Of a stretch of 33,885 nt of DNA, positions 1-7,221 are shown piece by piece. The stretch is from NCBI RefSeq assembly GCF_004564235.1, contig NZ_SOMN01000046.1, positions 1 to 33,885 of the forward strand, in the 5' to 3' direction. Position numbers and translations under genes: made by a program. Below the pieces are notes generated by a model. It searched no databases. It worked only from the letters and a program-made list of their open reading frames with translations, and was not told the DNA's origin. The DNA comes from Cohnella luojiensis (GTDB lineage Bacteria > Bacillota > Bacilli > Paenibacillales > Paenibacillaceae). Each line of letters opens with the position of its first letter. Positions within the stretch are counted from its first letter, which is position 1.

Positions 1-33
1 TTGTTTGCTGTACGCTTATTCCTTGCTTGGACC

Positions 34-74
34 AAAAAAACAAACGACACAGGGCTTTTCCCCATGCCGTTTCG
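34..74 (-). terminator. Rho-independent terminator after htpG
   Basis: On the minus strand a long imperfect stem (arms at 61-74 and 41-54, including several G-T pairs and one bulge) closes over a short loop and is followed by seven T residues (complement of the A run at 34-40). It lies about 90 bases past the htpG stop codon and is the only terminator-like structure there. Confidence 0.6.
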
Positions 75-163
75 GATTTCATTTTAATTCCAGGTCTTGT
101 CTTTGAGCTTAACTTAATGACATTGCCCCTAGAGGTCGGCTTTTGGCGTTATGGCATTTCGCG

Positions 164-2044
164 TTAAACCATGACTTTGCAAATATCGTTCGTGAATTCG
201 ACCGGATCTTGAATCGGCAGGCCTTCGATGAGAAGCGCTTGGTTGTAGAGAAGGCTCGTGTAGAGGTTCAGCTTCTCCTTGTCTTTCTCGTGCGCATCCT
301 TGAGCGATTGAAATACCGGATGGTTAACATTGATCTCCAGCACCTTGTCGGCTTTTACGTTCGGATTGTTCGGCATCGCGTTCAGGATTTTCTCCATCTC
401 GATCGTTACGTCGCCTTCCGTGGTGAGGCATACCGGATGGCTTCTCAATCTCTTAGAAGCACGAACGTTCTTCACCTTGCCGGACAGGAACTCCTTCATC
501 GAATCGAACAGCTCCTTGCTGTCGTTCGATTCGGAATCCGCGTCCTTGTCCTTCTCGTCCGCTTCGATTCCCAAGTCGCCGCTCGATACGGATTTGAATT
601 CTTTTTCCTTGTAGGTCATCAGCATCTTAATCGCGAATTCGTCGATATCGTCGGTGAAGTATAGGATCTCATAGCCCTTGTCGGAAACCATCTCCGTCTG
701 CGGAAGCTTCTCGATCCGCTCGTTCGATTCCCCGGAAGCGTAGTAGATGTACTTCTGATCCTCAGGCATTCTCGATACATACTCATCAAGAGTAACTAGC
801 TTCTTCTCCATGGAGGAGTAGAACATCAGCAAGTCTTGAAGAACGTCTTTGTGAGTGCCGTAATCGTTGTAAACGCCGAACTTCAGCTGTCTGCCGAACG
901 ATTTGTAGAACGCCTCGTACTTCTCTCTTTCATCCTTCAGCAAGCTTTGCAGCTGGCTCTTGATCTTGCTTTGAATGTTCTTCGCGATCAGCTTCAACTG
1001 GCGATCATGCTGCAGCATTTCCCGCGAGATGTTAAGGGACAAGTCTTCCGAATCGACCATCCCTTTGACGAAGCTGAAGTAGTCCGGAAGCAGGTCCGAG
1101 CACTTGTTCATGATCAGCACGCCGTTCGAGTAGAGCTCCAATCCTTTCTCGAATTCTTTGGAGTAATAATCGAAAGGAATGTTCTCCGGGATGAACAGGA
1201 TGGAGTGGTATCTTACCGCGCCGTCGACGCTGATATGGATATGCTTGATCGGCTTATCGAATCCGTAATGCTTCTCGGAGTAGAATTTCTCGTAGTCTTC
1301 CGCCGTCAGCTCGCTTTTATTCTTTTTCCAGATCGGAACCAGGCTGTTGACCGTTTGCTCTTCCTCGTATTCCTCGAACTCGCTGTCGCTGCCTTCCTTG
1401 CGACGGGAGCCGGAAATGTCCATCTTGATCGGATACCGGATGAAATCGGAGTATTTCTTGATGATCGCCTTTAAGCGATACTCCTCCAGAAACTCATCGT
1501 AGCTGTCGTCCTCCGTGTTGTCTTTGATCTTGAGGATGACTTCCGTGCCAACCGAATCCTTCTCGACCGGTTCGATCGTATATCCGTCCGCACCCGTGGA
1601 TTCCCACTTATATGCGCTGTCGCTATCCAAGGCTTTGCTGATAACGGTAACGACGTCCGCTACCATGAATGCCGAATAGAAACCGACGCCGAACTGGCCG
1701 ATGATGTCGTGGCCGTCCTTGGACTCGTTTTCTTTCTTGAACGCTAGCGAGCCGCTCTTCGCGATAATTCCGAGGTTATTTTCCAGGTCCTCTTTGGTCA
1801 TTCCGATACCGGTATCCCGGATGGTTAGCGTTCTGGTCGCCTTATCGGCGGTCACTTTAACGTAGTAATTGTCTTTGTCGAAAACCAAGCGGTCGTCGGT
1901 TAAAGCCTTGTAATAAATCTTGTCGATCGCGTCGCTCGCATTGGAGATCAGTTCCCGGAGGAAAATTTCCCGTTGCGTATAGATGGAGTTGATCATCATT
2001 TCCAATAGTCTCTTGGATTCTGCTTTGAACTGCTGCTTCGCCAT
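164..2044 (-). CDS. htpG: Molecular chaperone HtpG (Hsp90 family)
   Basis: Bacterial Hsp90, an ATP-dependent cytosolic chaperone that acts as a homodimer late in protein folding and in stress recovery. The 626-residue protein has the expected length and the GHKL ATPase signatures near the N terminus: [10 protein letters not shown] (ATP-binding Asn), DTGIGM and [11 protein letters not shown], followed by the middle and C-terminal dimerisation domains. The frame is open further upstream, but the ATG at 2044 is chosen because an AAAGGAG ribosome binding site sits just before it and the protein then starts MAKQQFKAE, the normal family start. The longer reading would begin inside the CIRCE operator. 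The gene stands alone, with its own promoter and terminator. A CIRCE element implies control by the HrcA repressor (see separate entry). Confidence 0.97.
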   Translation of the reverse strand: MAKQQFKAESKRLLEMMINSIYTQREIFLRELISNASDAIDKIYYKALTDDRLVFDKDNYYVKVTADKATRTLTIRDTGIGMTKEDLENNLGIIAKSGSLAFKKENESKDGHDIIGQFGVGFYSAFMVADVVTVISKALDSDSAYKWESTGADGYTIEPVEKDSVGTEVILKIKDNTEDDSYDEFLEEYRLKAIIKKYSDFIRYPIKMDISGSRRKEGSDSEFEEYEEEQTVNSLVPIWKKNKSELTAEDYEKFYSEKHYGFDKPIKHIHISVDGAVRYHSILFIPENIPFDYYSKEFEKGLELYSNGVLIMNKCSDLLPDYFSFVKGMVDSEDLSLNISREMLQHDRQLKLIAKNIQSKIKSQLQSLLKDEREKYEAFYKSFGRQLKFGVYNDYGTHKDVLQDLLMFYSSMEKKLVTLDEYVSRMPEDQKYIYYASGESNERIEKLPQTEMVSDKGYEILYFTDDIDEFAIKMLMTYKEKEFKSVSSGDLGIEADEKDKDADSESNDSKELFDSMKEFLSGKVKNVRASKRLRSHPVCLTTEGDVTIEMEKILNAMPNNPNVKADKVLEINVNHPVFQSLKDAHEKDKEKLNLYTSLLYNQALLIEGLPIQDPVEFTNDICKVMV

Positions 2045-2100
2045 GGATAATTCTCCTTTCGATGTATGGAGCGATAAGGATAAGTAGGGTTTGTTAAAGT

Positions 2101-2127
2101 TTAGCACTCTTGACCATCGAGTGCCAA
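2101..2127 (-). promoter_or_regulatory. CIRCE operator (HrcA binding site) of htpG
   Basis: The inverted repeat TTAGCACTC-N9-GAGTGCCAA matches the CIRCE consensus TTAGCACTC-N9-GAGTGCTAA with one mismatch in one arm. It lies immediately downstream of the -10 box, where HrcA would block initiation or early elongation. This is visible directly; the regulator itself is not in the window. Confidence 0.92.
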
Positions 2128-2135
2128 CACTTATT

Positions 2136-2164
2136 TATTTATCATTATCGCATGGCGATGTCAA
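2136..2164 (-). promoter_or_regulatory. Sigma-A promoter of htpG
   Basis: On the minus strand a perfect -35 TTGACA (2159-2164) is separated by 17 bases from TAAATA (2136-2141). The predicted start falls at the edge of the CIRCE element, the usual arrangement for HrcA-repressed genes. No sigma-B-like or CtsR-like motif was noticed. Confidence 0.75.
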
Positions 2165-2179
2165 TACTAATTCCATGCC

Positions 2180-3214
2180 TTAGAAACGACCCGAGCTTAC
2201 TTCCTCGCGTTCGCGCTGCCGGTATTCACCGGGAGTCGCATCCGTCCATTTACGGAAAGCCGTCTGGAACGCACTGGGCTCGGAGAAATGCAGCAAATAA
2301 GCAATCTCTCCGATCGTATATTCCGGCTGCGCTAAATAACGGATAGCGAGCTCCTTGCGAACCTCATTGGCCAATCGGTTATACGAAGTATTCTCCGCCT
2401 TTAGCCGTGATTGCAGAGTTCTAGGGCTCATCAAGAACTCCTTGGCCGCTTCCTGCAGGTTTGGAAAATGGGACGGCATGCAATCGATGATCCACTTGTT
2501 CAGATTGCTCGTCAGTCCGGAGTAATTGGAGGTAAGCTTTGCTCTAACCTCCTCGGCCATCGATTGAAAGACATCTAATAACCGCGTATCCGAACCAATA
2601 ATCGAATAGTCAAGTATCTCTTTGCTTAACCGCAGCGAATTGACTTTCTGATGGAATAGCGGCGTAATCCCAAATACAGCCTCATACTCTTCGATTTGCG
2701 ACGGCGGGGCGTGCATGAATCTAATCTCTTTAATGGGGAGAGGTCGACAGCTTAACGCAAGCAGCGTCTGATAGAAGGAGGCCGTCATGCACTCTATAAA
2801 GTGCCGGCCGGGAGCTTCCAGCGAGTTGCTGAGAAACATGGAAATGACGACATCCTCACCCGGAACCTCAATGTCGACGTTGAAGCCGCTGCAATCGATG
2901 AAGTTATATTTCTGATAAGCCGATAGCGCTTTTCCCAAAGTCTTGGAATGCAGCATGACATAGCCAAGAACCCCTAAATCGGAAAGGCTCAAACGCTGGC
3001 TCTGATGAAGCCCGAACATGTCATCTCCGGTATATCGGGCAGCTGCATTGACAATACGTTCAAAGTCACCCTGAACTATACGAGCTTCCGGGATTCGGAA
3101 CAAACCGGCATCTATCCCCGCGTAAGCGCAAAAGGAATCCCAATCGTACCCGCCAAGCGCCATCGTCTTCATTATTGGAAACACAAGAGACACGGATACG
3201 TCGTCCCTGTTCAT
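2180..3214 (-). CDS. AraC-family transcriptional regulator (arabinose-binding-like N-terminal domain)
   Basis: A 344-residue one-component regulator. Residues about 20-210 resemble the Arabinose_bd ligand-sensing domain of OruR-type AraC regulators. Residues about 240-340 carry the two helix-turn-helix units, with AAKEFLMSPRTLQSRLK as the first and IGEIAYLLHFSEPSAFQTAF as the second, the conserved AraC signature. An AAGAGG ribosome binding site precedes the ATG. It is divergent from the flavin oxidoreductase gene at 3334, with about 120 bases between them. This suggests that it controls that gene and perhaps itself, but no operator was identified. The ligand is unknown. Confidence 0.9.
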   Translation of the reverse strand: MNRDDVSVSLVFPIMKTMALGGYDWDSFCAYAGIDAGLFRIPEARIVQGDFERIVNAAARYTGDDMFGLHQSQRLSLSDLGVLGYVMLHSKTLGKALSAYQKYNFIDCSGFNVDIEVPGEDVVISMFLSNSLEAPGRHFIECMTASFYQTLLALSCRPLPIKEIRFMHAPPSQIEEYEAVFGITPLFHQKVNSLRLSKEILDYSIIGSDTRLLDVFQSMAEEVRAKLTSNYSGLTSNLNKWIIDCMPSHFPNLQEAAKEFLMSPRTLQSRLKAENTSYNRLANEVRKELAIRYLAQPEYTIGEIAYLLHFSEPSAFQTAFRKWTDATPGEYRQREREEVSSGRF

Positions 3215-3333
3215 TCAACCTCTTCCTTCCATTGCGTGAATGATCAATTTATTCGCGTTATTCATCATTTTTTCATCCGGCCTCCGGACGTATTATTGCA
3301 ATATAACGATCATATCATCATAGAGGTGTTAAA

Positions 3334-3918
3334 ATGAAGAATAAGATTGCGGTAATCATCGGACACCCAAATCCTGAAAGCTTTTCCAACGCGCTAGCGC
3401 AAGCCTATACGAAAGGTGCAATAAGCAGTGGAGCGGAAGTTCGTGTCATTGATCTCGGACAGATCGAGTTCAGTCCAGTTCTGAAGTACGGCTACCGTAA
3501 GCGGACGGAATTAGAGCCTGATTTAGTAGCTGCGCAGGAGACGATCCGCTGGGCAGATCATCTTGTATTCGCCTATCCTAATTGGTGGGGCTCGATACCG
3601 GCGATCTTGAAGGGCTTCTTCGACCGGGTGTTTCTACCAGGCTTCGCCTTCGAATACGAAAAACCTACTTCTTTTGTGCCCAAGCAGCTGCTTAAGGGGA
3701 AAACTGCGCGCCTCCTCGTGACGATGGATACGCCACTCTGGTACTACAATACAGTTTTAAAGAGCGCCCAACACACTATTATGAGGCGCAGCCTTCTGCA
3801 TTTCGTCGGCATCAAACCCGTAAAAATCACCGAGTTCACAATGGTTAAGTTTAAGAAGAAAGAGAAGCTGGATCAATGGTTACGGAAAGCCGAGCAACTC
3901 GGAGTTAAAAGGGCATAA
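3334..3918 (+). CDS. NAD(P)H-dependent flavin oxidoreductase (Flavodoxin_2 family)
   Basis: A 194-residue flavodoxin-fold reductase of the MdaB/KefF/YrkL type, probably FMN- or FAD-dependent and acting on quinones or other electrophiles in the cytosol. The N-terminal phosphate-binding segment IGHPNPESFSNALAQAY and the central PNWWGSIPAILKGFFDRVF are the family signatures. An AGAGGTG ribosome binding site precedes the ATG. It is divergent from an AraC regulator, a common pairing for redox- or xenobiotic-induced reductases, and is followed at once by its own terminator. The exact substrate cannot be read from the sequence. Confidence 0.9.
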   Translation: MKNKIAVIIGHPNPESFSNALAQAYTKGAISSGAEVRVIDLGQIEFSPVLKYGYRKRTELEPDLVAAQETIRWADHLVFAYPNWWGSIPAILKGFFDRVFLPGFAFEYEKPTSFVPKQLLKGKTARLLVTMDTPLWYYNTVLKSAQHTIMRRSLLHFVGIKPVKITEFTMVKFKKKEKLDQWLRKAEQLGVKRA

Positions 3919-3955
3919 TCGCGGAAAAGATAAACATCAATATACGTAATTCGAT

Positions 3956-3987
3956 AACCCAAGCCTAGCTCCGGCTTGGGTTTATTT
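3956..3987 (+). terminator. Rho-independent terminator after the flavin oxidoreductase
   Basis: A perfect 10-bp stem (AACCCAAGCC / GGCTTGGGTT) with a 7-base loop is followed by TTTATTTT. It lies 38 bases after the stop codon. Confidence 0.85.
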
Positions 3988-4006
3988 TCGCCAAATTAGC
4001 TCCTTA

Positions 4007-4037
4007 TTAGACATCTCGTATAGCGCATATGTATACT
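4007..4037 (+). promoter_or_regulatory. Possible sigma-A promoter of the UPF0173 hydrolase gene
   Basis: TTAGAC at 4007-4012 and TATACT at 4032-4037 are spaced 19 bases apart (18 if TAGACA is used as -35). The spacing is long, so this is tentative, but it falls between the preceding terminator and the gene start at 4102. Confidence 0.35.
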
Positions 4038-4101
4038 TAATAATATGGCTAGCCACTACTAATTAATCAATATCAAAAGTGGGATTACGGAGGAATTTGA
4101 A

Positions 4102-4800
4102 ATGAAAATTATCTACCATGGTCATTCCAGTATTCAACTCGTATCGGGCGACAAGTCGCTCATTATCGATCCGTTTCTCAGCGGTAACCCTCAGGCCGTA
4201 ACAAAGCCCGAAGACGTAAAAGTAGATGCCGTGTTATTAACGCATGCTCATATGGATCATATTCTTGACGCGGTACCGATCGCCAAAGCCAATGACGCTC
4301 CCGTTGTATCCATAGTCGAACTTGCAACTTATATCGGTTGGCAAGGGGCTAAGACGATTGGAATGAACATGGGAGGTACCCTCGATCTTGGATTCGCCAA
4401 GGCAAAAATGGTTCAAGCCTTCCACAGCTCCGGAATAGTAGACGAGGCTAACAAACAGATTTTATATGCTGGAATGCCTGCCGGTTTCCTCGTGTTCGCC
4501 GAAGGTTTGACGATTTTACATGCCGGGGACACGGCTTTATTCAGCGATATGAAGCTAATCGGCGAGCGAAATCGCATTGACGTCGTCTTCCTTCCTATCG
4601 GCGACCACTATACGATGGGACCGGACGATGCGCTTCAAGCCGCCGAATGGTATAACGCGAAGCTTGCGATCCCGGTGCATCACAGCACATTCCCCGCTAT
4701 CAAGCAAGATGCAGATCTGTTCGTAAGAAACCTAGAAGAGCGGGGCTTAAAAGGAAAAGTCATGGTTCCGGGAGACGCGCTTCACATAGAAGCGGAGTAA
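4102..4800 (+). CDS. UPF0173 metal-dependent hydrolase (metallo-beta-lactamase fold, YtkL-like)
   Basis: A 232-residue cytosolic protein of the UPF0173 family; B. subtilis YtkL is a member. The metallo-beta-lactamase signature THAHMDH (metal ligands H48, H50, D52, H53) is intact, preceded by the family-typical HGHSS at the N terminus and followed by HAGDT and VHHST, which supply the remaining metal ligands. Length is normal for the family. A GGAGG ribosome binding site lies just upstream of the ATG. It is a single-gene unit. The natural substrate of this family is not established, so no reaction is assigned. Confidence 0.93.
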   Translation: MKIIYHGHSSIQLVSGDKSLIIDPFLSGNPQAVTKPEDVKVDAVLLTHAHMDHILDAVPIAKANDAPVVSIVELATYIGWQGAKTIGMNMGGTLDLGFAKAKMVQAFHSSGIVDEANKQILYAGMPAGFLVFAEGLTILHAGDTALFSDMKLIGERNRIDVVFLPIGDHYTMGPDDALQAAEWYNAKLAIPVHHSTFPAIKQDADLFVRNLEERGLKGKVMVPGDALHIEAE

Positions 4801-4852
4801 GAAGATGAGAGGTTGGGGGCAGCCTGATTCCACAAATTACGATGGGTCAGAA

Positions 4853-4923
4853 AGCGATGAAAATCATTGTTATTCACTCCATTCAACTTCGTTGGCGTCC
4901 TAAGTACGATGAAAATAATCGCT
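4853..4923. repeat. 71-bp hairpin-bounded repeat, copy 1
   Basis: This 71-bp segment recurs at 4967-5037 with about ten mismatches. Each end is a small near-palindrome (CGATGA-AAA-TCATYG type), and the outermost bases AGCGAT and ATCGCT are inverted relative to each other. That gives two small hairpins flanking a less conserved centre, like a BIME or a small non-autonomous element. It lies in the 374-base gene-free stretch between the UPF0173 gene and the NTR-like gene; the rest of that stretch holds copy 2 and a terminator. Confidence 0.75.
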
Positions 4924-4966
4924 GTTGAGTGAAATCGTTGACCAATCTGAGGAAAATTATCCCAAC

Positions 4967-5037
4967 AGCGATGAAAATCATTGTTACTTACTCCTTACTA
5001 CTTCGTTGGTGTTCATAGTACGATGAAAATCATCGCT
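4967..5037. repeat. 71-bp hairpin-bounded repeat, copy 2
   Basis: This is the second copy, same length and orientation as 4853-4923, separated by 43 bases. Here the right-hand palindrome is more regular (GATGAAAATCATC) than in copy 1. Most differences between the copies lie in the centre; the terminal palindromes are conserved, which suggests the ends are what is selected. Confidence 0.75.
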
Positions 5038-5048
5038 AATCCATTAAT

Positions 5049-5095
5049 AAAAGGTACTGCCCCAAGGGTTTCTCAGCCCTTTGTAGTACCTTTTT
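5049..5095 (+). terminator. Rho-independent terminator or attenuator
   Basis: A 10-bp outer stem AAAAGGTACT / AGTACCTTTT encloses a second AAGGG / CCCTT stem and ends in TTTTTCTT. It lies about 250 bases past the UPF0173 stop codon and 80 bases before the NTR-like gene. It either ends the upstream transcript after the repeats or acts as a leader terminator for the downstream gene. Confidence 0.75.
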
Positions 5096-5174
5096 CTTAT
5101 AACTGCTTTCTATTGTTAATATCTAAGGAAACAACTAACCTGTTCTATGCGTCTATACTTTCGAGGTGGTCAAT

Positions 5175-5759
5175 GTGAGAATGAGATTATTTGGCATTAT
5201 CCTAAGCTTCGTAATTCTACTTGGTTCGGGAATTCTTATAACGCCGCAAACCGCTCACGCTTGCTCGTGCGCGTCTCCCGAGTCCCCTGAGCAACAAGTA
5301 AGGGAAGAGCTTGAACATAAGTCAGCTATTTTCGCGGGCACGGTGGAAAAAGTGACCCCGCCTTGGTTCAAAATCTTAAAGTCATCGGCAGATCCTGTCA
5401 AAGTAACCTTTAAGGTTTCCGCGGTATGGAAGGGAGAGCTCGGTCGGCAGGTGATCGTCTACACCGCTAGGGATTCTGCCAGCTGCGGTGTAGATGATTT
5501 CCAAGTCGGCACGGAATATATCGTCTCTGCCAGCCTGAAATCTAAATCTCTTGAAACAAACATATGCGCATTAACGAAGCCCCTCGCATCTGCTGAAGCG
5601 GAGCTAGCCGTCCTTGGCGAGGGTTATCCGCCGACCGCCAAACCGTTCGATCAGATCGATCTCTCTCCTATGTCGATCATCGTTGCTATAGCGACGATAC
5701 TATTCGGCAGTTTTATCGTAATCAAGATCATAAGGCATCGACGTAAATATAGAGTTTAG
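5175..5759 (+). CDS. Secreted, membrane-anchored protein with TIMP/NTR-like CxC N terminus
   Basis: About 194 residues. Residues 1-30 form a signal peptide (hydrophobic ILSFVILLGSGILI) ending in TAHA, with the mature chain starting CSCASPESPEQQ. Bacterial and animal NTR/TIMP-type domains begin with exactly such a Cys-x-Cys, and two further cysteines (SCGV, NICAL) could pair with it as in TIMPs. The remaining extracytoplasmic region is beta-rich. A C-terminal membrane helix (SIIVAIATILFGSFIVIKII) plus a basic tail RHRRKYRV would anchor it facing outward. The GTG at 5175 is preferred because AGGTGG lies five bases before it; in-frame GTG 5166 and ATG 5181 are alternatives. Its stop codon overlaps that of the convergent anti-sigma gene. 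Function unknown; the fold assignment is from pattern only. Confidence 0.75.
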   Translation: MRMRLFGIILSFVILLGSGILITPQTAHACSCASPESPEQQVREELEHKSAIFAGTVEKVTPPWFKILKSSADPVKVTFKVSAVWKGELGRQVIVYTARDSASCGVDDFQVGTEYIVSASLKSKSLETNICALTKPLASAEAELAVLGEGYPPTAKPFDQIDLSPMSIIVAIATILFGSFIVIKIIRHRRKYRV

Positions 5760-6547
5760 GGTATAGGAGTTTCCTCCTCCCATGTTGCTGATAAATACTT
5801 TCGAACAAAATCCTCCAATATTTCGGGATCCGTGTTCCCCCATACATCGATTAAAGTGGCGTTATTATTTTCTTCTTTATGATGGATTTGAAGGTTGTAG
5901 CGTCCCTTCTGCAAATTCATTAATACTGCAATGTCCGTTCCAAAGCCGTTAAGGATTTGGGATCCCTTCGGATAGCTGATAGAATAACTTTCGTTGCTTT
6001 TCTTTTTCAAAGCTGAGGACATACTCGCATCATAGGACTGCGTGACCACGATCCTTTGCTGGTTCGAAGGATTCACGTACAAATCCAGATAATATAAAGG
6101 TGCATCGCCAATCCTTGTTTTTCCTTCTTTTTTATACCTGGCGGGTAAAACAACACCCACGCTCTTGATTTTCTCCCACGGCTTGATGGCGCTAGGTTGC
6201 CTAATAACGAAATCAGCTTTTTTTCTGGATTCCATAAGATTATAAGTTTTTGCCCCTTCCACTTCTGTTAAGCCCTCGAATGTATCCAATGGGGTTTTAT
6301 AGTTAGTTAGATCCTCGTTACTATCCCTTACAATGACCTTTGTATTCCCCCAATTGAATCGATAGTAAGAAAACGCCGTCGTCATGATCAGAACAATTGC
6401 AAATAGAGTTATGAAAACGGTTTTGCGCGGACGATTTGAATTTTCCGCTAAGTAGGTTTTCCATACGTCATCAAACGAAGCTTGCGGGAAGTGTGAGTCT
6501 AAATGTTCTTTTAATGTATGGGATATCCTCGATTCAAGCCGATTCAT
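5756..6547 (-). CDS. Probable membrane-bound anti-sigma factor partner of the ECF sigma factor
   Basis: A 263-residue single-pass membrane protein: a short cytosolic N-terminal part (about 1-41), a membrane helix at about 43-61 (VFITLFAIVLIMTTAF), and an extracytoplasmic domain of about 200 residues. Its ATG overlaps the stop codon of the sigma gene (ATGA) and uses a GGAGGG site inside that gene, so the two are translationally coupled. This gene order and topology are typical of ECF sigma/anti-sigma pairs. I see no zinc-binding ZAS motif (HxxxCxxC), so the sigma-binding segment is of another type. The role is inferred from position and topology rather than from a recognised domain. Confidence 0.7.
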   Translation of the reverse strand: MNRLESRISHTLKEHLDSHFPQASFDDVWKTYLAENSNRPRKTVFITLFAIVLIMTTAFSYYRFNWGNTKVIVRDSNEDLTNYKTPLDTFEGLTEVEGAKTYNLMESRKKADFVIRQPSAIKPWEKIKSVGVVLPARYKKEGKTRIGDAPLYYLDLYVNPSNQQRIVVTQSYDASMSSALKKKSNESYSISYPKGSQILNGFGTDIAVLMNLQKGRYNLQIHHKEENNNATLIDVWGNTDPEILEDFVRKYLSATWEEETPIP

Positions 6548-7080
6548 ACTCTACGCCCTCCGATCTCTTCTAGGGGATATTGAAATTGTTGTTCTTCGGG
6601 TAATAAAATTCGTAATTTTTTTAGTGCATGATGAAGTCTTGATTTACAGGTTCCCAATGGTATCCCGAGTATCTCCGATATCTCCGGAAGCTTAAAGCTC
6701 ATATAATAATGGAGAACGATCATTTCTCTATATTTGAGTCCAAGCTTATTAATTTTTTCCCATAATTCAAATTTCCCCTCGTTCGCAAGCACAATGTTCT
6801 CTAGAGAGATGGCTTGTTGTTCCAGTGGTATTCTCCATAACGTAAGCCGCCGTTGCTTCCTCAGTAACTTCCTCGCGGTATTCAGGGCTATTTTATAGAT
6901 CCAAGGCTTGATTGGCTTACTTTCATCGAAGGTATCGTATTTTTGAAAAAATTGAATAAAAGCATCTTGTACGATATCCTCGGCATTTGCTGCTGACTTG
7001 GTAATAAGTAGCGCGACCCGATAGATGTATGTGGAATGTTCCAGATAAATCTGTTGGGCTTTTTCCTTGGATAGACTCAA
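6544..7080 (-). CDS. ECF-type RNA polymerase sigma factor
   Basis: A 178-residue sigma-70 family protein of group IV. Region 2 spans about residues 15-80 (IVQDAFIQFFQKYDTF and KPWIYKIALNTARKLLRKQRR, the -10-binding part). Region 4 spans about 115-165 (YREMIVLHYYMSFKLPEISEILGIPLGTCKSRLHHALKKLR as conserved core, read in two parts). The start is TTG at 7080, supported by AGAAGGGGG eight bases upstream. No in-frame ATG offers a full region 2. It overlaps its probable anti-sigma gene by four bases and lies just after a strong terminator and a possible ECF-type promoter, consistent with self-regulation. The stimulus is unknown. Confidence 0.92.
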   Translation of the reverse strand: MSLSKEKAQQIYLEHSTYIYRVALLITKSAANAEDIVQDAFIQFFQKYDTFDESKPIKPWIYKIALNTARKLLRKQRRLTLWRIPLEQQAISLENIVLANEGKFELWEKINKLGLKYREMIVLHYYMSFKLPEISEILGIPLGTCKSRLHHALKKLRILLPEEQQFQYPLEEIGGRRV

Positions 7081-7107
7081 TTTATTAACCCCCTTCTTTA
7101 TTCGTTG

Positions 7108-7137
7108 TATATATCCTTTTCCCGGGCTAAAGGTTCA
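7108..7137 (-). promoter_or_regulatory. Possible ECF-type autoregulatory promoter
   Basis: On the minus strand TGAACCTTT (7129-7137) resembles the AAC-containing -35 motif used by ECF sigma factors. It is followed after about 16 bases by GATATATA. The -10 element is not a standard CGTC/CGTA motif, so the assignment is tentative; position (28-57 bases before the sigma start) fits autoregulation. Confidence 0.35.
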
Positions 7138-7145
7138 TTTTTTTC

Positions 7146-7201
7146 GAAAAAAAGTTATCCCTCAAGCGGTTTCTTGAACCGTTAGAAGGATAACCTGTTT
7201 T
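7146..7201 (-). terminator. Strong bidirectional-looking terminator after the aldolase gene
   Basis: GTTATCC (7154-7160) pairs with GGATAAC (7188-7194), and an inner stem AAGCGGTT / AACCGTT closes the loop. On the minus strand seven T residues follow (complement of the A run at 7147-7153), placed right after the aldolase stop at 7222. On the plus strand CTGTTTTT follows. It insulates the aldolase gene from the sigma/anti-sigma operon. Confidence 0.85.
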
Positions 7202-7221
7202 TGAAGCATCCGTTTATCCCA

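Noticed and set aside
836..1474. 212-aa plus-strand frame opposite htpG
   Set aside because: It is antisense to a well-conserved gene, has no ribosome binding site and its composition mirrors the codon use of htpG.
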